Of a DNA stretch of 33,290 nucleotides, positions 1 to 7,866 are shown one piece after another. The notes below the pieces were generated by a model. That model did no database searches. It had not been told where the DNA came from and saw only the letters and a list, made by a program, of their open reading frames with translations. Both the position numbers and the translations under genes were made by a program. Source of the stretch: Polaribacter sp. (GTDB lineage: Bacteria > Bacteroidota > Bacteroidia > Flavobacteriales > Flavobacteriaceae); assembly GCA_029250685.1 (NCBI GenBank), contig JAQXEU010000015.1:1-33290 (forward strand), written 5' to 3'. How positions within the stretch are numbered: position 1 is the first letter of the stretch; every line of letters begins with the position of its first letter.

Positions 1-68
1 TTTGTCTTTATTTCATTTTATGTCTTTATAATAAAAATGATGTTATATCATTAATTTTTAATGATTTA

Positions 69-120
69 GGTGTTTTTGAGATTAAATGAAATAAAGTAAT
101 TTCTTCCTGGAGGCACCACC
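69..120 (+). ncRNA. Possible 3' part of a structured transcript
   Basis: Seen: GGTGTTTTT at 69-77 can pair with GGAGGCACC at 109-117 (nine pairs including G-U wobbles). Inside it, GAGATTA at 78-84 can pair with TAATTTC at 97-103. The fold sits directly in front of a strong intrinsic terminator. No ORF of note reaches it from position 1. The outer helix followed by ACCA resembles a tRNA acceptor end, but no T-arm or anticodon arm can be drawn. Inference: the 3' end of a small RNA or of the 3' UTR of a gene lying before the window. I do not recognise a named RNA family. Confidence 0.3.
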
Positions 121-152
121 AAAACCACTCTTTTTTAAGAGTGGTTTTTTTT
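121..152 (+). terminator. Intrinsic terminator
   Basis: Twelve-base-pair stem AAAACCACTCTT (121-132) with AAGAGTGGTTTT (137-148), loop TTTT, followed by a T-run to 152. The T-run orientation says it ends a plus-strand transcript entering from before the window. Confidence 0.85.
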
Positions 153-314
153 ATTCTTGTTTAGAATATATATTTCATAAAAGGGAAAGGAATTATAGGT
201 GGTTTGAGTATGAGGGATTATTTATTTAAACACACATTAGGCTTTAAACTGAGCTACAATAAAGAACTCGTTCTTTAATCTGTATAAAACTTAATTACAA
301 GAACATTCTTTTTT
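153..314. other. Intergenic stretch, no gene recognised
   Basis: AT-rich DNA between the terminator at 121-152 and the lysR terminator. The only items seen are a 22-codon ATG ORF at 210-278, too short to call, and a perfect 8-bp stem (TAAAGAAC/GTTCTTTA, 260-277) with a two-base centre. I see no promoter with both boxes and no tRNA. Confidence 0.5.
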
Positions 315-361
315 AAAAGAAATAATAAAACTACCTCTAGAGTAGCTTTATTATTTCTTTT
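315..361 (-). terminator. Terminator hairpin overlapping the lysR 3' end
   Basis: Twenty-base arms 315-334 and 342-361 pair with a single G-U wobble around a seven-base loop. The right arm lies within the last codons of the LysR gene (stop at 337-339), so the hairpin forms partly from coding sequence. On the minus strand the 3' arm is itself U-rich. Confidence 0.65.
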
Positions 362-1215
362 AAAATCGGATTCCTGTTGTCAGAATTCCAAACTACTGAT
401 AAAGTTGTTTTTTGTTGAATCTTTTCTAATTCTATAAACTGAACGTTTTTTGCATTCTTATCGATTAATGATTTTGGAACAATAGAAACTCCGAAATTAT
501 TTTCTACCAATTTATAAATAGAACTTGCATGAATTGTATTGTGGGAAATATTTGGTGCGAAAGCATGGTCTTCAAAAATTTGCATTACACGCTCATGATA
601 TGTAGTGCTGTATTTTGGATCAAATAAAATAAAAGATTCTTCTTTGAACTGAGATATACTTTTAAAAGTAGCATTATTAATAATGTGATTCTTTGGTAAA
701 ACCAAGCAAAAATTTTCTTTTAAAATCGAAAAAATCTCTAGTCCCTTTGGCACACGTTCTAACCTCACAAAACCTAAATCTAGGTCAAAAGACAACAATT
801 CTTCAATCTGCTTTTGATTGTCCATCTCTTTTAAACTAAACAACACATTCGGATGCTCTTTTTTAAATTTCAATAATAAATCAGGAATAATTTGTTGCAT
901 CGCAGAACCCACATAACCAAACTTAATATCGCCCTTCTTGCCATCGTTCAATAATTTTGCGTGATTTAAAGTATGTGTTATATTTTTTAAATTTATAGCC
1001 AACTCTTTTTTTAAATACGTCCCTGTTTTTGTTAAAACAACCTTTCTATTATGTCTTTCAAACAATACAACCCCCAAGTCAACTTCCATTTGCTTAATTT
1101 GCCTACTTAACCCGGGCTGGGAGATAAATAATTTTTCTGCTGCTTTTCTAAAATGCAACTCTTCTGCTACTGCCAAAAAATATTTAATATGCCTAATTTC
1201 TATTTGATAACTCAT
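337..1215 (-). CDS. LysR-family transcriptional regulator, probable hut regulator
   Basis: A 292-residue protein of typical LysR length. The N-terminal winged helix-turn-helix covers residues 7-65, with LHFRKAAEKLFISQPGLSRQ matching the family recognition-helix pattern. A two-lobed effector-binding domain follows (about 90-292). LysR proteins usually autorepress and activate a divergent operon in response to a pathway metabolite. The gene is divergent from hutH with an 80-bp shared promoter region, so control of hutHUI is the natural inference; the ligand (urocanate would be a guess) cannot be read from sequence. Many other bacteria control hut genes with HutC (GntR family), so a LysR here is a departure. 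The ATG at 1213-1215 is chosen because the HTH begins immediately after it. Confidence 0.88.
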   Translation of the reverse strand: MSYQIEIRHIKYFLAVAEELHFRKAAEKLFISQPGLSRQIKQMEVDLGVVLFERHNRKVVLTKTGTYLKKELAINLKNITHTLNHAKLLNDGKKGDIKFGYVGSAMQQIIPDLLLKFKKEHPNVLFSLKEMDNQKQIEELLSFDLDLGFVRLERVPKGLEIFSILKENFCLVLPKNHIINNATFKSISQFKEESFILFDPKYSTTYHERVMQIFEDHAFAPNISHNTIHASSIYKLVENNFGVSIVPKSLIDKNAKNVQFIELEKIQQKTTLSVVWNSDNRNPILKEIIKLL

Positions 1216-1226
1216 AGTTATTAATT

Positions 1227-1247
1227 AATGATTAAAATAATATCATT
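1227..1247. promoter_or_regulatory. Candidate operator dyad between lysR and hutH
   Basis: Perfect inverted repeat AATGAT (1227-1232), nine-base spacer, ATCATT (1242-1247). Its right half touches the hutH -33 TTG (1246-1248), and it lies in the presumed lysR leader. That is where an autoregulating, divergent-operon LysR would be expected to bind. The exact T-N11-A LysR signature is not met, so assignment is inferred from position and symmetry. Confidence 0.4.
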
Positions 1248-1273
1248 GAGCATCAAAAATATAAATAACTTTG
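1246..1273 (+). promoter_or_regulatory. hutH promoter, Bacteroidetes type
   Basis: A -33 TTG at 1246-1248, 17-bp spacer and a perfect TAnnTTTG -7 box (TAACTTTG, 1266-1273). This predicts a start about seven bases downstream and a leader of only about 15 nt before the hutH ATG at 1296, with no Shine-Dalgarno sequence. Confidence 0.7.
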
Positions 1274-1285
1274 TAACTATACCAA
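1254..1285 (-). promoter_or_regulatory. lysR promoter interleaved with the hutH promoter
   Basis: Read on the minus strand: TTG (1285-1283), 21-bp spacer, TATTTTTG (1261-1254), matching the TTG/TAnnTTTG consensus. Each -7 box lies inside the spacer of the opposing promoter, so the two polymerase sites are physically exclusive. Confidence 0.55.
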
Positions 1286-1295
1286 TTTTTACAGC

Positions 1296-2789
1296 ATGAC
1301 ATTTAAATACGGAATAGACAACCTAACAGTTGATATCGTTATTGCAATTGCTAACGGCAATTTAAAAGCAGAAATCAACAAAGAAGCAATTATAAAAATT
1401 AAGGAGTGTAGACTAAAAGTTGAAACAATGGCAAGTGGTGACAACGCTGTTTACGGAATCAATACTGGCTTTGGTCCTTTGTGTGATGTACAAATTACAC
1501 CCGAAGAAACAAGTAAACTGCAAGAAAACTTATTGATTACACATGCTGTTGGAGTTGGAAATCCAATAGACAAAGAACTTTCTAAAATCATGATGATTTG
1601 TAAAGCACACGCTTTATGTCAAGGTTATTCTGGAGTTCGTTTAAAATTGATTGAACGCATTCTTTACTTTATAGAGAATGATTTATTACCAATTGTCCCC
1701 GAACAAGGCTCAGTTGGTGCTTCTGGAGATTTAGCGCCACTTTCTCATTTATTTTTACCATTATTAGGTGAAGGTGATTTCTGGATTGGTAACGAAATTC
1801 AACCAGCAAAAGAAGTTTTAAATAATCACAATCTAAAACCATTAATTCTTCAGGCAAAAGAAGGTTTAGGGTTAATAAACGGCACACAATTTATTTTAGC
1901 TCACGCGATTATAGGATTGAAAAAAATGCAATATTTATTAGATTTAGCAGATGTTTCTGGAGCAATGAGTATTGAAGGATATCAAGGAAGTCAATCTCCT
2001 TTTAAAAGTGAATTACATGAGATTCGCCCATTTAAAGGAAATATAAAAGTTGCAGAACGAATGAGAATGTTATTTGCAAATTCTCAAAACATCAATTCTC
2101 ACGAAAGTTGTTCTCGTGTCCAAGATCCGTATTCTATGCGATGCATTCCTCAAGTCCATGGAGCTTCAAGAAACGCTTATTATCATTTAAATGAATTGGC
2201 TGAAATTGAAATGAACTCGGTTACTGACAATCCAATTGTACTTAGTGAAACGGAAGCAATTTCAGGTGGAAATTTTCATGGTCAACCATTGGCAATGGCT
2301 TTAGATTATTGCTCAATCGCAGCTTCTGAATTAGGAAATATTTCTGATCGTCGTTGTTATTTATTGTTAGAAGGAAAATTTGGTTTACCAAGATTATTAA
2401 CTTCTGGCGGTGGATTAAATTCTGGATTTATGATTCCGCAATACACAACAGCTGCTTTAGTTACAGAAAACAAATCGTTATGCTTCCCTCCTTCTGCGGA
2501 TTCAATTCCGACTTCATTAGGACAAGAAGATCATGTTTCTATGGGAAGTATTTCTGGGCGACAGTTCAATCAAATCTTAGGGAATATCGAAAAAATATTA
2601 GCCATCGAATTAATGTATGCAGCACAAGCTATGGATTACAGAAGGCCAAATACTTTTTCAGAAATTGTTGAAAAAAATTTTAAAATCATCAGAAATAAAG
2701 TTGATAAGTTAGAAGATGACAGAATTTTAAAGGACGACATCAATAATCTTATTCAATTAGTAAAAAATCAATCTTTTATTGTAAAATAA
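1296..2789 (+). CDS. hutH: Histidine ammonia-lyase
   Basis: Catalyses L-histidine to urocanate plus ammonia, the first step of histidine degradation, in the cytoplasm. At 497 residues it has usual family length. The active-site loop YGINTGFG (53-60) carries the conserved Tyr. GSVGASGDLAPLSH (138-151) contains the Ala-Ser-Gly triad at 142-144 that cyclises into the MIO electrophile. Asn/Gln-rich motifs such as LINGTQF and VTDNPIV are also present. The downstream hutU begins seven bases after the stop, indicating one operon. It has its own clear promoter at 1246-1273. The ATG at 1296 fits the short predicted leader. Confidence 0.97.
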   Translation: MTFKYGIDNLTVDIVIAIANGNLKAEINKEAIIKIKECRLKVETMASGDNAVYGINTGFGPLCDVQITPEETSKLQENLLITHAVGVGNPIDKELSKIMMICKAHALCQGYSGVRLKLIERILYFIENDLLPIVPEQGSVGASGDLAPLSHLFLPLLGEGDFWIGNEIQPAKEVLNNHNLKPLILQAKEGLGLINGTQFILAHAIIGLKKMQYLLDLADVSGAMSIEGYQGSQSPFKSELHEIRPFKGNIKVAERMRMLFANSQNINSHESCSRVQDPYSMRCIPQVHGASRNAYYHLNELAEIEMNSVTDNPIVLSETEAISGGNFHGQPLAMALDYCSIAASELGNISDRRCYLLLEGKFGLPRLLTSGGGLNSGFMIPQYTTAALVTENKSLCFPPSADSIPTSLGQEDHVSMGSISGRQFNQILGNIEKILAIELMYAAQAMDYRRPNTFSEIVEKNFKIIRNKVDKLEDDRILKDDINNLIQLVKNQSFIVK

Positions 2790-2796
2790 AATAGAC

Positions 2797-4794
2797 ATGA
2801 CATTTAAAGAAAACGTTTTACAAGGAATCCCTAATATATTACCTTCAAAAAAAGAATATCCAACAAACGCTAATAGAGCTCCAAAAAGAAAAGATATTTT
2901 ATCAATTGATGAAAAAAAGCTAGCAATAAAAAATGCGTTGCGTTATTTCCCAAAAGATTGGCATGAAGAATTAGTCATAGAATTTGCAAAAGAATTAAAA
3001 GAATTTGGTCGAATCTATATGTATAGATTTAAGCCAGACTATAAAATTTACGCAAGATCAATAGAAGAATATCCTGCAGAATCTTCACAAGCTGCAGCTT
3101 TAATGTTAATGATTCAAAACAATTTAGACCCTGCAGTAGCACAACATCCAGAAGAATTAATTACCTACGGGGGAAATGGAGCGGTTTTTCAAAATTGGGC
3201 GCAATATTTAGTGGTAATGCATTATTTAGCAATCATGACAGATGAGCAAACTTTACACATATATTCTGGTCATCCGATGGGTCTATTTCCTTCATCTAAA
3301 AATGCTCCAAGAGTAGTAGTTTCTAACGGAATGATGATTCCGAATTACTCAAAACCTGATGATTGGGAAAAATTCAATGCGTTGGGCGTTACACAATATG
3401 GACAAATGACTGCTGGTTCTTTTATGTACATTGGACCACAAGGAATTGTGCATGGTACTACAATTACGGTAATGAATGCGTTCAGAAAAATATTATCAAA
3501 AGGAGAAAGTTCGAATGGAAAAATATTTTTAACCGCTGGTTTAGGCGGAATGTCTGGAGCACAACCAAAAGCAGGAAATATTGCTGGTTGTATTACAATT
3601 GCTGCAGAAGTAAACCAAAAAGCAGCAACAAAAAGGCACAAACAAGGTTGGGTTGATGTTTTAATTGACAACATGAATGATTTAATTATTCGTGTAAAAA
3701 AAGCGCAAGAAAACAATGAAGTAGTTTCCATTGCTTACATCGGAAATATAGTTGAGATTTGGGAACGCTTTGATGAAGAAAATATTTTTATTCATGTTGG
3801 ATCTGATCAAACTTCTTTACACATTCCTTGGACTGGAGGATATTACCCAGTTGATATTTCTTACGAAGAATCTAACAAGCTAATTTCAGAAGAACCGGCT
3901 GTTTTCAAAGAAAAAGTTCAAGAAACATTAAGAAGACATGCTGCAGCAATTAACAGACATACTGAAAAAGGAACCTACTTCTTTGATTACGGAAATGCCT
4001 TTTTATTAGAATCTTCAAGAGCTGGCGCAGATGTAATGGCAGAAAATAATATCGATTTTAAATACCCTTCATACGTTCAAGACATTTTAGGTCCAATGTG
4101 TTTCGATTATGGTTTTGGCCCTTTTCGCTGGGTTTGTGCATCAGGAAAATCTGAAGATCTAGATAAAACCGATGAAATTGCTGCAGAAGTTCTTCAAAAA
4201 ATCATGAAGAATTCTCCAGAAGAAATTCAACTACAAATGCAAGATAATATTACTTGGATTAAAAACGCAAAAAAGAATAAAATGGTTGTTGGCTCTCAAG
4301 CACGAATTTTATACGCTGACGCTGAGGGAAGGTCTAAAATTGCTGAAGCATTTAATAATGCCATTGCAAATGGTAAAATTGGACCTGTAGTTTTAGGGAG
4401 AGACCATCATGATGTAAGTGGAACAGATTCACCTTTTAGAGAAACTTCTAATATTTATGACGGAAGTAAATTTACTGCAGACATGGCAATTCATAATGTA
4501 ATAGGAGATAGTTTTAGAGGCGCAACTTGGGTTTCTATTCACAATGGTGGCGGTGTTGGTTGGGGTGAAGTGATGAATGGTGGATTCGGAATGTTATTAG
4601 ACGGAACCAAAGAAGCAGAAACAAAATTAAAAAGTATGCTTTTTTATGATGTAAACAACGGAATAGCACGTAGAAGTTGGGCTAGAAATGATGAAGCAAT
4701 TTTCGCAATCAAAAGAGAAATGGAAAGAACTCCAAATTTAAAAGTAACTTTACCAAATCTTGTAGAAGACGAATTATTAAACGATTTATTTTAA
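2797..4794 (+). CDS. hutU: Urocanate hydratase, long form
   Basis: Converts urocanate to 4-imidazolone-5-propionate with tightly bound NAD+. At 665 residues it is clearly longer than the roughly 555-residue enzymes of Bacillus or Pseudomonas and closer to the animal type. The central Rossmann-like segment contains GLGGMSGAQPKA, the NAD-binding signature. FDYGFGPFRWVCASGK and the C-terminal SIHNGGGVGWGEVMNGG are strongly conserved urocanase blocks. The gene starts seven bases after hutH, and its stop codon overlaps the hutI start by one base (TAATG), so translation is likely coupled. Identification is secure; the length is a subfamily trait rather than a fusion that I can identify. Confidence 0.96.
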   Translation: MTFKENVLQGIPNILPSKKEYPTNANRAPKRKDILSIDEKKLAIKNALRYFPKDWHEELVIEFAKELKEFGRIYMYRFKPDYKIYARSIEEYPAESSQAAALMLMIQNNLDPAVAQHPEELITYGGNGAVFQNWAQYLVVMHYLAIMTDEQTLHIYSGHPMGLFPSSKNAPRVVVSNGMMIPNYSKPDDWEKFNALGVTQYGQMTAGSFMYIGPQGIVHGTTITVMNAFRKILSKGESSNGKIFLTAGLGGMSGAQPKAGNIAGCITIAAEVNQKAATKRHKQGWVDVLIDNMNDLIIRVKKAQENNEVVSIAYIGNIVEIWERFDEENIFIHVGSDQTSLHIPWTGGYYPVDISYEESNKLISEEPAVFKEKVQETLRRHAAAINRHTEKGTYFFDYGNAFLLESSRAGADVMAENNIDFKYPSYVQDILGPMCFDYGFGPFRWVCASGKSEDLDKTDEIAAEVLQKIMKNSPEEIQLQMQDNITWIKNAKKNKMVVGSQARILYADAEGRSKIAEAFNNAIANGKIGPVVLGRDHHDVSGTDSPFRETSNIYDGSKFTADMAIHNVIGDSFRGATWVSIHNGGGVGWGEVMNGGFGMLLDGTKEAETKLKSMLFYDVNNGIARRSWARNDEAIFAIKREMERTPNLKVTLPNLVEDELLNDLF

Positions 4795-6029
4795 TGGCGA
4801 CTTTATTTAAAAATATTAAAGAATTAATTCAGGTTAGAAATGAACCAATTTCTTTTGTTTCTGGAAAAGAAATGAAGGTTTTACCAACAATTAAAAACGC
4901 TTTTTTAGTTGTTGAAAATGGATTAATATCTGACTTTGGATCAATGGAAAATTGCCCTCAAATCGATGAAGAGATTATTGACGTAACCGGAAAAATGATA
5001 TTACCTTCTTGGTGTGATTCTCATACGCATATTGTTTATGCAGGAAATAGAGAAGGAGAATTTGTCGATAGAATTAACGGCTTATCATATGAAGAAATCG
5101 CAAATCGTGGTGGCGGAATATTAAACTCAGCAAAGAAGCTACAAGAAATTTCAGAAGAAGAATTATACCAACAAAGTAAAGTTCGTTTAGAGGAAGTAAT
5201 TCAGCTAGGAACTGGCGCTGTAGAAATAAAGTCTGGTTATGGATTAACTGAAGAAGCTGAATTAAAAATGCTTCGGGTTATCAAACGATTAAAAGATAAT
5301 TATCTGATTCCAATTAAAGCAACGTTTTTAGGTGCACATGCAGTTCCTTTAGAATATAAAGAGAATAAAGAGGGGTATATACAAATGCTTATTGATGATG
5401 TAATTCCAAAAGTTACTAAAGAAAAACTAGCTGATTATATTGATATCTTCTGTGAAACAGGATATTTTTCTGTTGCTGATACAGAACTGATTTTATCAGC
5501 AGGAAAAAAACATGGTTTAATTCCTAAAATTCATGTGAACCAATTTACCGCAATTGGTGGTGTGCAAGCCGGAATTAAATTTGATGCACTTTCCGTTGAC
5601 CATTTAGAAGAAATGCGTAATGAAGATATTAATGCTTTAAAAGGAACTCAAACAATGCCAGTTGCATTACCAAGTTGTTCTTATTTCTTGAGCATTCCGT
5701 ATACACCAGCTCGTAAAATGATTGACGCTGGACTACCATTAGCATTGGCAACAGATTTTAATCCAGGCTCTACGCCTTCCGGGAATATGAATTTTGTAGT
5801 TTCTACCGCATGTATTAAAATGAAAATGACGCCAGAAGAAGCGATTAACGCAGCAACAATTAATAGTGCATATGCAATGGGACTAGAAAACAAAGTTGGT
5901 TCTATTACTAAAGGAAAATTAGCAAACTTTATCATCACAAAACCTATTAACTCTTATGGATTTATCCCATATTCTTTTGGAGTAAATCAAATAGAAAAGG
6001 TATTTCTAAAAGGTAAAGAAATTTTATAA
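4794..6029 (+). CDS. hutI: Imidazolonepropionase
   Basis: Hydrolyses 4-imidazolone-5-propionate to N-formimino-L-glutamate; cytosolic metal-dependent member of the amidohydrolase superfamily. The 411-residue protein has the HxH metal motif in CDSHTHIVYAGNR, further metal or substrate positions in LGAHAVP and KIHVNQF, and the late Asp in ATDFNPGS, all in the usual order. It is the last gene of the hut operon in this window and is followed by a bidirectional terminator. No formimidoylglutamase (hutG), formiminoglutamate deiminase (hutF) or histidine transporter is adjacent, so the last step must be encoded elsewhere. Confidence 0.97.
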   Translation: MATLFKNIKELIQVRNEPISFVSGKEMKVLPTIKNAFLVVENGLISDFGSMENCPQIDEEIIDVTGKMILPSWCDSHTHIVYAGNREGEFVDRINGLSYEEIANRGGGILNSAKKLQEISEEELYQQSKVRLEEVIQLGTGAVEIKSGYGLTEEAELKMLRVIKRLKDNYLIPIKATFLGAHAVPLEYKENKEGYIQMLIDDVIPKVTKEKLADYIDIFCETGYFSVADTELILSAGKKHGLIPKIHVNQFTAIGGVQAGIKFDALSVDHLEEMRNEDINALKGTQTMPVALPSCSYFLSIPYTPARKMIDAGLPLALATDFNPGSTPSGNMNFVVSTACIKMKMTPEEAINAATINSAYAMGLENKVGSITKGKLANFIITKPINSYGFIPYSFGVNQIEKVFLKGKEIL

Positions 6030-6064
6030 AAAAAAGAGGCTTTTTTTAAAAGCCTCTTTTTTTT
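6028..6064. terminator. Bidirectional terminator between hutI and rluB
   Basis: Inverted repeat AAAAAAGAGGCTT / AAGCCTCTTTTTT with an A-run on the left and T-run on the right, filling the 33-bp gap between the convergent genes hutI and the pseudouridine synthase. Both stop codons lie in the A/T tails. Confidence 0.85.
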
Positions 6065-6890
6065 ATATCATATGAAGCGTATTCACTTCTTGTGAAGTTA
6101 ACTCTCTATATCTTCCACGTGGTAAATTCTTTTTTGTCAATCCTGCAAAAATAACACGATCTAACTTCACAACCTTATACCCGAAGTGTTCAAAAATCTT
6201 ACGAACAATTCTATTACGGCCAGAGTGAATTTTAATTCCAACTTCAGTTTTTGATTCTCCAACTACATAATCAACTTCATCAATAAACACCTTTCTACCT
6301 TCAATAATTACTTCTTCTCTAATTTTTTGAAGATGTTTCATTTCAAACTTTTTATCAAGCGAAGCATGATATAATTTCTGAACATTATGTTTTGGATGTG
6401 TCAATTTTTTTGCTAAATCTCCATCATTGGTAAACAATAACAAACCCGTTGTATTTCTATCCAATCTACCAACTGGATACACACGCTCTTTTGCTGCGTT
6501 TTCTATTAAATCCATAACCGTTTTTCTACCACGTTCATCATCCATCGTAGTAATGTAATTTTTTGGCTTATTTAACAGAATATATCTTTTTTCTTCAGGA
6601 GAAATTGACGAACCGTCAAAACGAACTTCACTGCCAGGTTTTACTTTAAAACCCATTTCCGTTATTACAACTCCATCTACAGTTACATTTCCTGATGCAA
6701 TTAATTTATCTGCTTCTCTTCTTGAAGATACACCCGAATTTGAGATGTATTTATTTAATCTAATTCCGTCTTCCGGATTAGCTTTTGGAGCAGTTTTTAT
6801 TTTTTTATACTCTTTTTTCTTACGTTGAAAACCATTATTACTATTGCTTTCAGATTGTCGTCCTCTCGACGAGTTTTTACTTGAGTCCAT
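6063..6890 (-). CDS. rluB: rRNA pseudouridine synthase, RsuA/RluB family
   Basis: Isomerises uridine to pseudouridine in ribosomal RNA, probably 23S helix 69-93 region if a true RluB. The 275-residue protein has a basic, low-complexity tail (1-40, rich in Ser, Asn, Lys, Arg). An S4 RNA-binding domain follows at 43-90 (IRLNKYISNSGVSSRREADK), then the catalytic domain with GRLDRNTTGLLLFTNDG, where Asp144 is the catalytic aspartate. GRNRIVRKIFEHFG is the family C-terminal block. The gene is last in the minus-strand series from the decarboxylase but also has its own -7 box, so it may be separately expressed. RluB, RluE, RluF and RsuA cannot be told apart safely; the symbol is the likeliest. Confidence 0.87.
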   Translation of the reverse strand: MDSSKNSSRGRQSESNSNNGFQRKKKEYKKIKTAPKANPEDGIRLNKYISNSGVSSRREADKLIASGNVTVDGVVITEMGFKVKPGSEVRFDGSSISPEEKRYILLNKPKNYITTMDDERGRKTVMDLIENAAKERVYPVGRLDRNTTGLLLFTNDGDLAKKLTHPKHNVQKLYHASLDKKFEMKHLQKIREEVIIEGRKVFIDEVDYVVGESKTEVGIKIHSGRNRIVRKIFEHFGYKVVKLDRVIFAGLTKKNLPRGRYRELTSQEVNTLHMI

Positions 6891-6906
6891 TTTTATTAAT
6901 TTTCGG

Positions 6907-6914
6907 CAAAGATA
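6907..6914 (-). promoter_or_regulatory. -7 box of the pseudouridine synthase gene
   Basis: TATCTTTG on the minus strand, an exact TAnnTTTG match 17 bp before the ATG. A convincing TTG at -33 is not visible. The 12-base context CAAAGATACTGT recurs at the DEAD-box gene (32101-32112). Confidence 0.5.
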
Positions 6915-6930
6915 CTGTTAAATATTTGAT

Positions 6931-7848
6931 TTAATTCAGTTTATCAATCACTCTTTCTAAAACTAAAGAAGGATCAATAAAAAGCAAACTTAAAACACCA
7001 AGAAGCAACATAATTTTAAGAATGTTATGAAGAAAAACATAGTGTCTTTTCAAGTTTGATTTCCACAAAAAATACCCAATAAACAACAACATGTTTAGTG
7101 AAAACAAAAAGTAATATTTCATATAACCTATACCAGAGTAATTAAGTAAAATAATTACAGGAAGGAATGTTAATATTATAATGAGAATTCCGAGTTTCCT
7201 AGTTTTACGCTCTCCATATTTCACAGGAAATGTGGTATAATTATTAGCTACTGCTCCTCTTAAATTTTCTAAATCTTTAATTAACTGCCTTAATAACAAA
7301 ACTAAAAACAAGAATAATGCGTGTACAAATATTATTTTTGAAAAATTTTTATAGTAGACAAAAATGGCAAAAAAAGGCGAAATTGTTAATATTGAAGCCG
7401 TAATCAATCCTATAAAAGCATGTTTCTTTAATTTATGAGAATACAACCAAATTGCAAAAATGTAAACTGCAAAAAACAATGCTGCTTTCCATGAAATAAA
7501 CCACCCAAAAACAAAACCTAAAAAATTAAGAAAAAAGTAAATCTGTAATTTTGTTTTCTGACTAACAACATTATCTATGGTTGTTTTTATGGGCCTGTTT
7601 ATTTTATCAGCTTTTACATCGTAAAAGTTATTTATAATGTATCCTGAAGAAACCACACAAATTGATGCTAAAACAATAAACAACAATTGATAATCTAAAA
7701 TAACAAACCGTAAAGATTTTTTTGGAGAGAAAATAAAAATTGAAGCTAAATATTGCGCCAGAACTAATACTAAGATATTATAACCTCTAATTACAGAAAG
7801 TAAGCTTAATAATTTATAAAAGAAAGATGTTGATTTAGAATTGCCCAC
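6931..7848 (-). CDS. UbiA-family prenyltransferase, geranylgeranylglyceryl-phosphate type
   Basis: Membrane prenyltransferase of 305 residues with about eight hydrophobic segments. The first Asp-rich motif is NNFYDVKAD (73-81), followed by KINRP. The second is KDLENLRGA (191-199), where many relatives have Asp at the final position. This subgroup in Bacteroidetes is usually annotated geranylgeranylglycerol-phosphate geranylgeranyltransferase, the enzyme that adds a second prenyl chain in archaeal-type ether-lipid synthesis; quinone or other prenyl acceptors remain possible. It starts 18 bp downstream of the mevalonate-kinase-like gene, so substrate supply and use are encoded together. The first-step enzyme (GGGP synthase) is not in the window. 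Confidence 0.75.
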   Translation of the reverse strand: MGNSKSTSFFYKLLSLLSVIRGYNILVLVLAQYLASIFIFSPKKSLRFVILDYQLLFIVLASICVVSSGYIINNFYDVKADKINRPIKTTIDNVVSQKTKLQIYFFLNFLGFVFGWFISWKAALFFAVYIFAIWLYSHKLKKHAFIGLITASILTISPFFAIFVYYKNFSKIIFVHALFLFLVLLLRQLIKDLENLRGAVANNYTTFPVKYGERKTRKLGILIIILTFLPVIILLNYSGIGYMKYYFLFSLNMLLFIGYFLWKSNLKRHYVFLHNILKIMLLLGVLSLLFIDPSLVLERVIDKLN

Positions 7849-7866
7849 TTTTAAGTCCTTGGTTTT

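Noticed and set aside
69..121. Possible tRNA ending in ACCA
   Set aside because: Only an acceptor-like helix can be formed; the 35 intervening bases hold no T-arm, anticodon arm or D-arm.
210..278. 22-codon ATG ORF in the first intergenic region
   Set aside because: Too short, no promoter with both boxes, no recognisable product; expected by chance in AT-rich DNA.
2354..2671. 105-codon frame overlapping hutH
   Set aside because: Lies entirely inside the intact hutH frame on the same strand with no family pattern.
3345..3731. 128-codon antisense frame in hutU
   Set aside because: Shadow of the strongly conserved urocanase frame; residues look like reverse-complemented coding sequence.
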